Origin: CAIPFQ01 sp035480615
Lineage (GTDB): Bacteria; Chlamydiota; Chlamydiia; Chlamydiales; SM23-39
Reading direction: 5' to 3'
Assembly (NCBI GenBank): GCA_035480615.1
Contig: DATIHO010000014.1
Coordinates: 1-30,844 of the forward strand
DNA: 30,844 nt
Made by a program: the position numbers and the translations under genes. The notes below the pieces were generated by a model, which was not told the origin of the DNA, ran no database searches, and was given only the letters and a program-made list of their open reading frames with translations. Positions 14,657-22,579 of this stretch are shown here, piece after piece (the first letter of the stretch is position 1; each line of letters begins with the position of its first letter).

Positions 14657-16275
14657 GTTCGAGCTTTGAGTTTTTCTTCCTGGCGAATTTCAGCTCCTAA
14701 CCGACCGAGTTCATAGCCATTAAAATCTACAAATTTAAAAAATCGTTCAAATAAAGGAAAAGCGGTGCTGACTTGGTGAGCCATCTCCTGAGCTACATAG
14801 CGATAAGTTGCATGTCCGGCAGGCTGCGAGCGAAGCTCACAAAGCCATTGCAAGGCTCTTAAATTGACATGGAAACACCAATGGATATTGTATCCCATAG
14901 GGACAACATACTGCGCCTCTTCCGGTAGTTCTGCAGCGATCGCATCGTAAGCCGTTTTCCCTCGCTCCATGGCTTCTGTGTACTCTTTTTCCATCTCAGT
15001 CCCAATGATTTCCTGAGGGGTAAAATACCCATAATTACAATTTAACAGCTGTCTTTCCTGTGTAAGTATCCTGTGGCGCTGAAGATCTCTATAAACCCCA
15101 AAATCAGAGAGGAATTCAAAAGTAAAAGTTGCATGTTCGAGAGCTCTGGGCGATTTATGTCTTCGATTGTCCCGAGGCGAGCATGCAGCTTCAAAGAGGA
15201 GCGCCAATTCTTCCTCGGGAAGAGTTCGACAATATGTTTGTAGTTCCTGGAGACTGCCTTGGCTATATTTAAAAAGCATAGCGCCTGCAACTTTGTAAAT
15301 TGCATCTCGATCAAAATCAATCAATCGAACCCCGGGCTGAAACATTTGAGCGACTTCCATTACATGTTTTTTCGCAAATTGACGCATCTCCAATTGCATT
15401 GTTTCAAAAAATTGAGCAAATCCCTGGTAGTGTTTGTGGCTGGGTTCGGCTCGTCGGATAAAAGAAGGGATGACTTTCGATAATTCGGCATAGGCCTTTT
15501 TGCCGACCTCCTGCATTTCTGCGAGATTGTGGCAATGTAATTTTTGAAGTAAGGTTTCAAAAAATCGCCCGTTGCCAAAAACGCCCATGTTTGTCAAAGC
15601 GCCCGCCGGAAGAAGGCCTCTTAGGCAATCGAGCACTTTTGCCCTTAAGGCGGCGGTATAAGCCGCTTTGGAAATTGTTGGTTCCTTGGGAAAGTCTTTT
15701 TCAATATGAGCAGTCAGGGGCGGGATCAGTTTGCTGTAAGTTTCGAAGAGAAAATTGCAGGTTTCCAGAAAAATTTCCCGGTAAGCGGACGTCATCAGGA
15801 TGGGTTCTTGATAAAAAAGATATTGTCCATCTACTTTTTGATCGAAATAGACATAACGGGTCGATTTTTCTAAAGGGGAACCGCCGATTCGGCAATCTTC
15901 GATCTCTTTGGCTGCGAGCATGGAAATATTTTCTGCAGCAAGATGAGCTCCTCCCAACTCTCCAATGGAATCATCTCCATACCCATCCAGGATCCGGTCA
16001 TAAAAATTTTGCGCTTTTTGGGTTGCGACTGTTTGCGTATCGCTTAAAAGATCGGAATGTTTTCCCGCAATGGAATCAAAGGCGGCGGACTCATTCAGGA
16101 CAAATTCTTTCAAAAGCAGTGTGCGAAGTCCCAAGGTGGAGCGGGAGTATCGAGAAAATAAAGCGCCTTTGATCACTTCAGGAAGATTGCGAAGAACAAA
16201 AACATCACTGTTCACGTTGGTCACAAAATGTTCAAGAATTTTGATTTGATTTTCGGTGAAGTCCTCTGATGGCAT
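14653..16275 (-). CDS. thyX: Flavin-dependent thymidylate synthase, double-domain chlamydial type
   Basis: ThyX makes dTMP from dUMP using FAD, NADPH and methylenetetrahydrofolate. At 540 residues this is about twice the usual bacterial length and contains two ThyX-like halves, as in Chlamydia trachomatis ThyX. The N-terminal half has GDDSIGELGGAHLAAENIS and SPLEKSTRY (residues 133-141). The C-terminal half has RALEHATFTFEFLSDFGVYR and the RHR motif at 400-402, followed by ILTQERQLL, so the usual serine of the RHRX7S signature is not in its standard place. It heads the minus-strand operon, overlapping tyrP by four bases. No thyA-type gene is visible in the window. Confidence 0.9.
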   Translation of the reverse strand: MPSEDFTENQIKILEHFVTNVNSDVFVLRNLPEVIKGALFSRYSRSTLGLRTLLLKEFVLNESAAFDSIAGKHSDLLSDTQTVATQKAQNFYDRILDGYGDDSIGELGGAHLAAENISMLAAKEIEDCRIGGSPLEKSTRYVYFDQKVDGQYLFYQEPILMTSAYREIFLETCNFLFETYSKLIPPLTAHIEKDFPKEPTISKAAYTAALRAKVLDCLRGLLPAGALTNMGVFGNGRFFETLLQKLHCHNLAEMQEVGKKAYAELSKVIPSFIRRAEPSHKHYQGFAQFFETMQLEMRQFAKKHVMEVAQMFQPGVRLIDFDRDAIYKVAGAMLFKYSQGSLQELQTYCRTLPEEELALLFEAACSPRDNRRHKSPRALEHATFTFEFLSDFGVYRDLQRHRILTQERQLLNCNYGYFTPQEIIGTEMEKEYTEAMERGKTAYDAIAAELPEEAQYVVPMGYNIHWCFHVNLRALQWLCELRSQPAGHATYRYVAQEMAHQVSTAFPLFERFFKFVDFNGYELGRLGAEIRQEEKLKART

Positions 16276-16326
16276 GTGTCTTCCATTTAAGATGATTGAT
16301 TCTCTTCATCATATGCGATTAATATC

Positions 16327-17175
16327 TCAATTGCAAGGAGGACACATGAGCATCGCAGTCAATTTGGTCATTCGATCTTCTTGGTAGATCCAGCGCGCTA
16401 TGGAATCAAGAGTAATCGCAGCGGCAGCAGGATGACTTGTTGAGTCCACTCCTTGGCCTACAAGATCAAATAAAAACGGGCTGGGGAGACTTGCCTTGAT
16501 CACTGCAAACTGATATCCACAGAAAGGCTGATCGGAGACAAATAGCGCTCTGCAGGGCTGAGGTGCCACTTTCAACCAGGCAATAATGGTATCTTCTGTA
16601 TTGGGGCGTTTTAAGGTATATCCTTCCATTTTCATGGGCACTGCAATGAAGATAACAGGGAGGTTTCTCATGGCTTCTGGAAGGTTTGTCTCTTTCCAAA
16701 GAATACGAGCGGCTTCAGCTTCATTGCTACAGCGATCTGTTAAATCATCAACTCGCTTATCAAGGGGCCTATCGCCGGTGAGCCATACAATTTCATTAAA
16801 TCGGACACCGTCCTCCCAAAGCTGTTTAAGGTAGTCAAGTCGCATTTGCATCCGAGAGGTTGTGGCTCCGAGGATTAAAGCTTTATCATATGACTTGTAA
16901 AAAGGCTTCCATGGAGCAAAGAATCCTTGCTCCGTAGCCCAATTCAATACGAAACGTCTTTGATCAGGGGAAAGTTCGGCAACTTCCCAGCGTTCTTGAT
17001 TGGGCTTGCGCAACCACTTTTGTTGAGTGGCGTCCACAATGTTCGCGTCTTTTGAGATATTTAAAGCAGCGGCGAGCTCAGCCAGTGCGATTGGATCGAT
17101 CTTGCGATCTTGGATTGGCGATGCACAAGACAGGGTACAAAAACAAATAGGGAAAAGTAAAAACCACTTTTTCAT
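16327..17175 (-). CDS. Putative lipoprotein of unknown function
   Basis: This 282-residue exported protein has a lipoprotein-type leader, MKKWFLLFPICFCTLSCASP, with Cys18 as the likely lipidated residue (the TLSC box is acceptable but not ideal). The mature part has an alpha/beta look, with ALILGATTSRMQMRLDYLK, IVWLTGDRPLD and LPVIFIAVPM as successive strand-like segments. These loosely recall the YdcF/SanA (DUF218) fold, but I do not claim that family. ATG 17175 fits the leader exactly; the frame could extend to a TTG at 17196. It stands about 50 bases upstream of the thyX start on the same strand. The gene's upstream side abuts a dinD fragment. Confidence 0.65.
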   Translation of the reverse strand: MKKWFLLFPICFCTLSCASPIQDRKIDPIALAELAAALNISKDANIVDATQQKWLRKPNQERWEVAELSPDQRRFVLNWATEQGFFAPWKPFYKSYDKALILGATTSRMQMRLDYLKQLWEDGVRFNEIVWLTGDRPLDKRVDDLTDRCSNEAEAARILWKETNLPEAMRNLPVIFIAVPMKMEGYTLKRPNTEDTIIAWLKVAPQPCRALFVSDQPFCGYQFAVIKASLPSPFLFDLVGQGVDSTSHPAAAAITLDSIARWIYQEDRMTKLTAMLMCPPCN

Positions 17176-17235
17176 AATAGATGTCTCGATAAACAAGCCA
17201 AACTATACCACATTACGGGATTGGATATTGGATTG

Positions 17236-17397
17236 GCTGCTCTTTTTCCTCCTGCCGAACACATCAAAAAAGTAAAAAAACGCCTCAAAACGTGCAACCC
17301 CAAGCTGCTCTTAGATGATAAAAAACCCTGGATTGCTACCTCAAAATCTTCCAAACAGTTCGGATTTACCTTCGTAGATCATTTTATTAAAAACTAA
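17236..17397 (+). pseudogene. 3' remnant of a dinD-like gene
   Basis: The frame reads LFPPAEHIKKVKKRLK and PKLLLDDKK, matching the C-terminal region IPPAEHIKKVEKRLK...PKLLLNEKD of the intact dinD at 19592-20467. DNA identity around 17257-17291 is about 32 of 35 bases. No start and no N-terminal part are present. After the match it runs on to TAA 17395. It is a truncated second copy lying between the lipoprotein gene and the HTH-DUF6314 gene. Confidence 0.6.
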
Positions 17398-17500
17398 AAA
17401 CCGGTTTGTAAAAACCAAGAACCTGTAGTATGTTTTGTCGTTAAGGGCGACGAAATGTGAGAAAAGCAGACGTTATAAACTAATAATTAGGTTGATTTTC

Positions 17501-18283
17501 ATGTTAGAAGGGCTTTGTGGAAATAAAAATGTGCAAAAAATACTGCTGTTTTTATTTGTAAATAGCAAATGCTACGGGGCTCAGCTTCAAAGGCTCTTAA
17601 GGACCCCTCTGACATCCCTTCAAAATGCGCTAGCCCGTTTAGAAAAGGGGAAGGTGATTTCTAGCTATTGTGAGGGGAAGACAAAAATCTATCAACTCAA
17701 CCCCGCTTACCCGCTACTCGTCGAGTTAGAGCAGCTTTTAAAAAAGACTTATACCCTCCTTTCGACTCAAGACAAAAAGCTGTACTCTCTGGTTCAGCAA
17801 GATGCTTTTGAGAAGCGGATTCAAGATCCTCTACTATTCGGTTTTTGGGAGCGATTAAAGACCGTTAAGGAGCTTGCCCTGCACGCCAAGACTCGATCCA
17901 AAGATGAGATGGGCTGGAATGGAAGCGGAAAGGGAAACATTCTCGTGGTGCTAGACAGTGACACCGTTTTGACCTTTCATGAGAGGGGTTCCTGGCAAGT
18001 ACAACAGAGCCAAAATATGACATTTAGCAATATTTTTCGTTGGACACTGGACCGCAGTACAGGAATGATCTCTCTGGAACATTTGCGTTTGGGTCCTGGT
18101 GCTCCAGTGTTTCTTTTTCATTTAGCTCCTACAGGCAACCACCTCCTTGCTTCCGTTGATTCACATCTGTGCGAAGAAGACGTCTACCTAGCTCAAGTTT
18201 CTTGGGATCGACATCATATCCGCCTTTCCTGGCGGGTTATTGGTCCTAAAAAAAATGAGGAAATGGAATACTATTACACCTGA
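17501..18283 (+). CDS. HTH (ArsR-like) plus DUF6314 fusion protein
   Basis: The protein has 260 residues in two parts. Residues 1 to about 90 are a winged helix of the ArsR-like type seen in small regulators and nucleotidyltransferase partners: MLEGLCGNKNVQKILLFLFV, then LQRLLRTPLTSLQNALARLE as the recognition region and the wing KTKIYQLNPAYPLLVELEQL. Residues from about 140 on match the pattern of DUF6314: NGSGKGNILVV, TFHERGSWQV, FRWTLDRSTGMISLEHLRLG, SHLCEEDVY, then a final SWRVIGPKKNEEMEYYY. DUF6314 is a small barrel-like domain of unknown function. I chose ATG 17501 because the winged helix begins there. An earlier start at 17435 adds a non-conserved basic leader. Confidence 0.7.
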   Translation: MLEGLCGNKNVQKILLFLFVNSKCYGAQLQRLLRTPLTSLQNALARLEKGKVISSYCEGKTKIYQLNPAYPLLVELEQLLKKTYTLLSTQDKKLYSLVQQDAFEKRIQDPLLFGFWERLKTVKELALHAKTRSKDEMGWNGSGKGNILVVLDSDTVLTFHERGSWQVQQSQNMTFSNIFRWTLDRSTGMISLEHLRLGPGAPVFLFHLAPTGNHLLASVDSHLCEEDVYLAQVSWDRHHIRLSWRVIGPKKNEEMEYYYT

Positions 18284-18315
18284 ATAACTCAATAGTCAAG
18301 TTCTGCATAGAGCGG

Positions 18316-19374
18316 CTAAGTTTTTTCTATGCCGTAGGTGATATGAAAGTCATGGTCGCCGCCAAGACGGCGAGAGAGCCCTTGCTCTAAACGTACTTGT
18401 TCTAATTCAGGGCACGCGACAGTTACAAGGTGAATTTTTTTGGTTCCCTGATCAAAGGAGTCTGCATGAGAAATTCGGAAGGAAAATTTTTGGCCTAGTT
18501 TAGCAATTTGTCCTGTCTTTTCAGTAGCGGCAATGACGCTGATATGGCCGCCGGCCATCCCTTCTTTGAAATAAGGAGGAGGCTCAATTCCCATTTTACC
18601 ACAGTATTTGAGAAGTGAAAAAATTTGCTCATCAGGAATGTCGAGATAGACAAACCCTTGATCATTGCGTCTTAAGGTCCCTTCAAGAAGAGGGGCTGTT
18701 TCATATTTCCATTGGAGGAGTTTGTATTGAGCAATAGCCTGCTTTAAATGAGCGGCTGCTAAAATGCCCTGAGAAAAAGCTTCAAAGTAATCTCCGTTTT
18801 TAAAATGTTTGCCCGAATTGTAGAGTTCTAAAATAATCTGGATAGTAGCGCAGAGGACTATAATTTCTATCGAGCCGTACAGTATAGAAGCAAGGAATAG
18901 TCCATCGAGCATTCCTTTAGAAAATGCATTACAGGCATTCCAAGCATCGCTTATACAAACGAATGTTTTCAATTCGTCCATATGGTTTACTAAATCGCTA
19001 AGCGAGGTGGCTGTATAGCTTAAAACAGGATGAAAAAAAAGAAAACCAAAGGAGGCAGTAGTCAAGCACGAATGGAAAAATTGATATACAGCTTGGGTAG
19101 TATCTTTATGTTCCACTGCTTTTAGGATAGCTGTCATTTGTGTAATAACACGAGCTCCAGATAGGGCCATCGAAAGGGGCACACGGCATGAGCGGTGAAG
19201 AGCTAATAATGGAAGTGCTGCAATAGCTTTTTGAATCACTTTGGGTATAGGCTGGGGAACATCTCGAGAGTAATCTCTTTGATAGAGAATGGGGTAATTA
19301 ATAGCAGCCATAGAAAATTCTTGAGCTTGTTCTGGGCGAGAAAAATTAATATGACTGGCGTGGATAAATTTCAT
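18316..19374 (-). CDS. Membrane protein with 2H-phosphoesterase-like C-terminus
   Basis: This 352-residue protein has hydrophobic segments at about 52-75, 102-124 and a long paired one at 155-185 in its first half, and a soluble C-terminal domain from about 230. That domain has two H-x-[ST] motifs 67 residues apart: H277-I-S279-V in GGHISVIAA and H344-I-T346-Y in DHDFHITYGI. This is the layout of 2H phosphoesterases (ligT/CPDase-like), with CPELEQVRLEQGLS between them. The bilobed hydrophobic block recalls chlamydial inclusion-membrane proteins, so it could be a type III secreted effector facing the host cell. That is inference. It converges on the HTH-DUF6314 gene with about 30 bases between. 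Confidence 0.6.
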   Translation of the reverse strand: MKFIHASHINFSRPEQAQEFSMAAINYPILYQRDYSRDVPQPIPKVIQKAIAALPLLALHRSCRVPLSMALSGARVITQMTAILKAVEHKDTTQAVYQFFHSCLTTASFGFLFFHPVLSYTATSLSDLVNHMDELKTFVCISDAWNACNAFSKGMLDGLFLASILYGSIEIIVLCATIQIILELYNSGKHFKNGDYFEAFSQGILAAAHLKQAIAQYKLLQWKYETAPLLEGTLRRNDQGFVYLDIPDEQIFSLLKYCGKMGIEPPPYFKEGMAGGHISVIAATEKTGQIAKLGQKFSFRISHADSFDQGTKKIHLVTVACPELEQVRLEQGLSRRLGGDHDFHITYGIEKT

Positions 19375-19486
19375 AATTAACTCATTTTTTTCGCTTTGAA
19401 TATGATGGTTTTTGTTGTTTTATTTCAACTTTAATTAATCATTTTATAAATAAAATTAATTCAATTGCGGAAGAGGTGGTCTCGCG

Positions 19487-19527
19487 GAGGAAGTTCCCAA
19501 AGGAGGCTACAAAGTGTTTTTACGGCT
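19487..19527 (+). repeat. Short repeat upstream of dinD (copy A)
   Basis: Positions 19487-19527 and 20604-20645 share a roughly 40-base segment that codes, in one frame, for EEVPKGGYKVF and EEIPKGGYKIF. Most differences are synonymous or conservative, as if both descended from one coding sequence. Here it lies just before the dinD start. The parent protein is not recognised. Confidence 0.4.
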
Positions 19528-19591
19528 AAGTTGTTTAAAATCTTTTTTCTCAATATGCTTTAGGGCATTTCATTCATTCTCGAAGGTACCC

Positions 19592-20467
19592 ATGAAAAAA
19601 GACGATGATAATAACCTAATCCCTAGCAAGCTCTCATTCGAAGATTTAAAACAGGTCAATCAACACGGGATTGAGTATTGGAGCGCAAGGAGCTTGCAGC
19701 CTTGCCTTGGATATTCTCAATGGAGGCGATTCGGGAATGCTATCCAAAAAGCCATTGAGTCGTGTAAGCAGTCTGGAAATGACCCCGACCATCACTTTGC
19801 CGGCGCCGGCAAACAGATCAATTTCGGGAAAGGGGCTACTCAAGCTGTTGAGGATTACCATCTCTCTCGTTTTGCTTGTTATCTCATTGCTCAAAACGGT
19901 GACTCTAGAAAACCCGAAATCGCTCATGCCCAGAAATATTTCGCGATTCAAACTCGTCGCCAAGAATTGACAGATGCTGCTCTTGCCGATCTCGAGCGGT
20001 TAGAAATGCGTAAACAGGCTTCTCAAGACTTCAAGACCCTCTCTGGAGCCGCTCGTGATGCTGGTGTCCAAAATAAAATGTTCGGAATCTTCCACGACGC
20101 AGGATACAAAGGGCTTTATGGAGGATTGGGAGCCGACGCGATCAAAGCACGCAAAGGAATTGATCCCAAAGAACAGCTCATGGATCGGATGGATAGAACA
20201 GAGCTTGCAGCTAATCTGTTTCGGATGACTCAAACACGAGAAAAGCTCAAACGGGAAGGTATCAAGAATCAAAGAGATGCTATCGAAGCTCACGAAGTAG
20301 TTGGAAAGGAAGTTCGGGCTGCTATCGCTAAAATCGGCGGCACTCCCCCAGAAAATATTCCTCCTGCTGAACACATCAAAAAAGTAGAAAAACGCTTGAA
20401 ACAGACGCAGCCAAAATTATTGCTTAACGAAAAAGATTCGGGGTTATTGCCTATAGATTCAGAATAG
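19592..20467 (+). CDS. dinD: DNA-damage-inducible protein D (DinD)
   Basis: The protein has 291 residues, close to the usual DinD length. The N-terminal BRO-like domain runs through FEDLKQVNQHGIEYWSARSL and LGYSQWRRFGNAIQKA to the conserved HHFAGAGKQI. The C-terminal half has VQNKMFGIFHDAGYKGLYGG and ends IPPAEHIKKVEKRLK. In E. coli DinD is SOS-induced and inhibits RecA filament activity; elsewhere it often travels with mobile or defence genes. ATG 19592 follows GAAGG at a good distance and starts MKKDDDNNLIPSKLSFEDL. The frame could extend to a GTG at 19514 but that leader is not DinD-like. I saw no clear LexA box upstream. Confidence 0.85.
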   Translation: MKKDDDNNLIPSKLSFEDLKQVNQHGIEYWSARSLQPCLGYSQWRRFGNAIQKAIESCKQSGNDPDHHFAGAGKQINFGKGATQAVEDYHLSRFACYLIAQNGDSRKPEIAHAQKYFAIQTRRQELTDAALADLERLEMRKQASQDFKTLSGAARDAGVQNKMFGIFHDAGYKGLYGGLGADAIKARKGIDPKEQLMDRMDRTELAANLFRMTQTREKLKREGIKNQRDAIEAHEVVGKEVRAAIAKIGGTPPENIPPAEHIKKVEKRLKQTQPKLLLNEKDSGLLPIDSE

Positions 20468-20603
20468 ACATCAAGAAGATCTACCTGTTTTAGAAGAAAG
20501 AAAGAGCTCAATCTATCAGTATCTTATCGATTTATTTTTCAGCCATTATACCCAAAGCGATTATATTCTTATGTCTATCGGTTTAGTTTCTTTCAAGGAT
20601 TTA

Positions 20604-20730
20604 AAGGCGAAGAAATACCGAAAGGGGGATACAAGATATTTTTCGATTGAGTGGAGGTGGTTTGCATGAAATTCAGAGATCACTTTGCCGGCGCCGGCAA
20701 ACCAATCCTTCAGTTGGTTACATTTTGTAA
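20604..20730 (+). pseudogene. Decayed second copy of the dinD region
   Basis: Two pieces lie in the same order as at the intact gene: the EEIPKGGYKIF repeat (20604-20645) and, about 35 bases on, a dinD fragment HFAGAGKPI (20681-20708) sharing about 25 of 28 bases with 19793-19820. At the intact locus the same pieces are about 270 bases apart, so this copy has lost the part between and nearly everything after. The rest of the 20468-20830 gap holds two hairpins and no gene. Confidence 0.5.
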
Positions 20731-20736
20731 CCGACT
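20712..20736. terminator. Hairpin between convergent dinD and abiEii
   Basis: AGTTGGTTAC and GTAACCGACT form a ten-base stem (one G-T pair) around ATTTT. It sits between two converging genes. No strong T-run follows, so a terminator role is only suggested by position. Confidence 0.3.
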
Positions 20737-20752
20737 CTATGTAGGCATGAGT

Positions 20753-20787
20753 ACTGTGCAATTTTTTTATGAACAGCATTGCACAGT
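20753..20787. terminator. Perfect 10-bp hairpin between convergent dinD and abiEii
   Basis: ACTGTGCAAT (20753-20762) and ATTGCACAGT (20778-20787) form a perfect ten-base stem with a 15-base loop containing a T-run. It is close to the end of abiEii and just after the previous hairpin. It may stop transcription from either side, but neither flank has a clear U-tract. Confidence 0.35.
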
Positions 20788-20830
20788 AAAATGCACAGCT
20801 GCTCTATGGGCAACATTTCTCTCTCATAAG

Positions 20831-21667
20831 TTATTTTTTTGAATGGTAAATCCATGAGAAAATATCTGGCAAATGTTCCCAAAAGTACTCGAATGGTCGT
20901 AGATCTTTCACCTGGTGGTGCAGCATATTTTTCCATTCGGATAAAAACTCCGTCTTTTGAAGATGTTGCGCAATCGTTACCAGATTAGGCATCGGCATCT
21001 TTTTGAAGGAGCACTTGCCTTGAAGAGATTCTAGGAGTTTTTCTATATCTGTCAGTCGATGACGTTCTTGATAAAGATGAACCACATCATAAAGATCACG
21101 AGGCCGTGCTCGCTCAGCCAAAGCTCTTAACTTTTCAGCAAAAATTTCTTCATAGGAGTAGCTTAGGATTTCGGGCGCTTCGGTTGGGCAATCGGAGTAC
21201 TCGTGAAAAACTTTCCGTTTTTCCGGCTTCAGCACTATGTGTTCATTGGCAGTGAGGTCCAACTTGATAGAAGGATAAGGGACTGGTTGCTTCAAGGGAC
21301 CCCGGTAGGATAGTTTCCCCTGTATGGATAAGCTGCGATGCGGGTCTAGAGAGATCAGGTTTTCAGGGATTTCGATTCCCGACTGCTCATAAATCCACTG
21401 CGCGATCTGTTTTAAGATGGGTCGCAGCACCTCTTCTTTCATTTGCTGAGGATCAAGCAAGGTGAAATCCAAATCTTCCGAAAAGCGATACTTGTTGAAG
21501 AAGCATTTCTTAAGGCATGTGCCCCCTTTAAAAATCCATGAGTCTTTTGCCTCAGGGTGATTTTGAATGCCAATCAGTATCCATCCTAAAACGTAGTCTT
21601 TTTCAATCGTGGAGGACTGTAATCCATATTCTTTTGCTTTTCGAGCAATCTCAAATTTGTTAATCAT
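20831..21667 (-). CDS. abiEii: AbiEii-type nucleotidyltransferase toxin
   Basis: This 278-residue toxin of the type IV abortive-infection system AbiE (AbiEii/AbiGii family) is a minimal nucleotidyltransferase. Studied relatives add nucleotides to tRNA or other RNA and stop growth. The active-site loop is present: FKGGTCLKKC (residues 46-55) and RFSEDLDFTLLD (61-72), giving the GG...S...DLD pattern with acidic residues at 65 and 67. The conserved helix EEIFAEKLRALAERARPRDLYD is at roughly 173-194. Its start overlaps the antitoxin stop by four bases (ATGA), as usual for this pair. It appears intact, so the module may be active. Confidence 0.9.
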   Translation of the reverse strand: MINKFEIARKAKEYGLQSSTIEKDYVLGWILIGIQNHPEAKDSWIFKGGTCLKKCFFNKYRFSEDLDFTLLDPQQMKEEVLRPILKQIAQWIYEQSGIEIPENLISLDPHRSLSIQGKLSYRGPLKQPVPYPSIKLDLTANEHIVLKPEKRKVFHEYSDCPTEAPEILSYSYEEIFAEKLRALAERARPRDLYDVVHLYQERHRLTDIEKLLESLQGKCSFKKMPMPNLVTIAQHLQKTEFLSEWKNMLHHQVKDLRPFEYFWEHLPDIFSWIYHSKK

Positions 21668-22473
21668 CGAAATCCCTCTTCTAATCCTTCAGGAACCCAT
21701 AATCTCCATTTTTTGATCAGGCGTTTTCCTTTTGATGCTGGGTCTAGTTGTGAATTTCCTTGGCTCAACTGACTTAAACATTGTGTAATCCAACGCGTCT
21801 CATCAGGCTTTATTTTTGATAATACGAACCCTAAACGTTTAAAAATCGCCTTGTTGTTCATCTTCTCCGCATATTGGATCAAAATGTTCAGATCGCATTC
21901 ACTTGAAGAGAGATATTTTTTGAAAAAGTCGACCACTGAACGAATTCCTCCTCCAATTGATGGATCATCAAACATATCTATGATCGTCTTATGAGGATCT
22001 GACACTTGTACTTTGATCTGATCTTTCCAAACGGACTTAAGTCCAAACATTTTGTCGGATGCTGATTTTTTTATCAAAAATGTTAATCCTGCAACGGACT
22101 GCTCTTTTTGATTTAAGCGTCGAGAGGTAAAGACGATGGTCGATTCGAAAATTTGTTCGGTAAAATCCCAATGTTTGGCCGCAGACCATCCCCCAATGTA
22201 GCAGGGGGAAAAGATCTGTGAGGCTATTACCCATGGATCGAGAACGCCAACATCATTAGTTTCAGCCGCTATATCCAGGGGGGAATATAGTCCCCTCCTA
22301 ACCCTTCTCAGCCAGCCATTTTTTGCCCATGAGGATAGATACAGCCTTGCCTGCTCTCGAGAGACACTTAATGTCTCCGCCACTAAACTTACTGATATAC
22401 AGCCTTTTGAATTGCGAAGTACGTCTGCAAGCCTCTTACGAGATAATTTGCCTAGCCCTGCTAACTCATACAT
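21664..22473 (-). CDS. abiEi: AbiEi-type antitoxin/regulator
   Basis: The protein has 269 residues. The N-terminal winged helix (about residues 8-70) has LSVSREQARLYLSSWAKNGW and the wing WLRRVRRGLYSPL, the typical AbiEi opening. The middle has the family core IGGWSAAKHWDFTEQ and VFTSRR, then DPHKTIIDMFDDPSIGGGI. In studied systems AbiEi represses its own operon by binding inverted repeats, and protects from AbiEii without a stable protein complex (type IV). It is the first gene of the pair. A palindromic candidate operator lies 43-67 bases upstream of the start. Confidence 0.85.
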   Translation of the reverse strand: MYELAGLGKLSRKRLADVLRNSKGCISVSLVAETLSVSREQARLYLSSWAKNGWLRRVRRGLYSPLDIAAETNDVGVLDPWVIASQIFSPCYIGGWSAAKHWDFTEQIFESTIVFTSRRLNQKEQSVAGLTFLIKKSASDKMFGLKSVWKDQIKVQVSDPHKTIIDMFDDPSIGGGIRSVVDFFKKYLSSSECDLNILIQYAEKMNNKAIFKRLGFVLSKIKPDETRWITQCLSQLSQGNSQLDPASKGKRLIKKWRLWVPEGLEEGFR

Positions 22474-22515
22474 AGTACATCCAATGCGTTAATGGTAATT
22501 GAATAGACGTGTTAT

Positions 22516-22540
22516 CCATGATTTAGATATACCTAAATGG
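22516..22540 (-). promoter_or_regulatory. Candidate AbiEi operator (inverted repeat)
   Basis: Reading the minus strand, CCATTTAG and CTAAATCATGG flank a six-base centre GTATAT. The inner ATTTAG/CTAAAT arms are perfect and the outer CCAT/ATGG pair with one extra base. The site is upstream of the abiEi start, where autoregulating AbiEi proteins bind inverted repeats. The gap from here to 22580 otherwise holds only AT-rich sequence. Confidence 0.45.
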
Positions 22541-22579
22541 TGTATTTTAATCAAAGAAAATAACGCTTATAAGATATTT

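Noticed and set aside
15591..16172. 193-codon frame antisense to thyX
   Set aside because: Composition is that of a reverse-strand shadow (Arg/Trp/Phe-rich) with no motif.
19796..19813. Perfect 18-bp palindrome TTTGCCGGCGCCGGCAAA, repeated at 20684-20701, as a protein binding site
   Set aside because: It encodes the conserved FAGAGK of DinD, and the second copy lies in a dinD fragment, so coding descent explains both.
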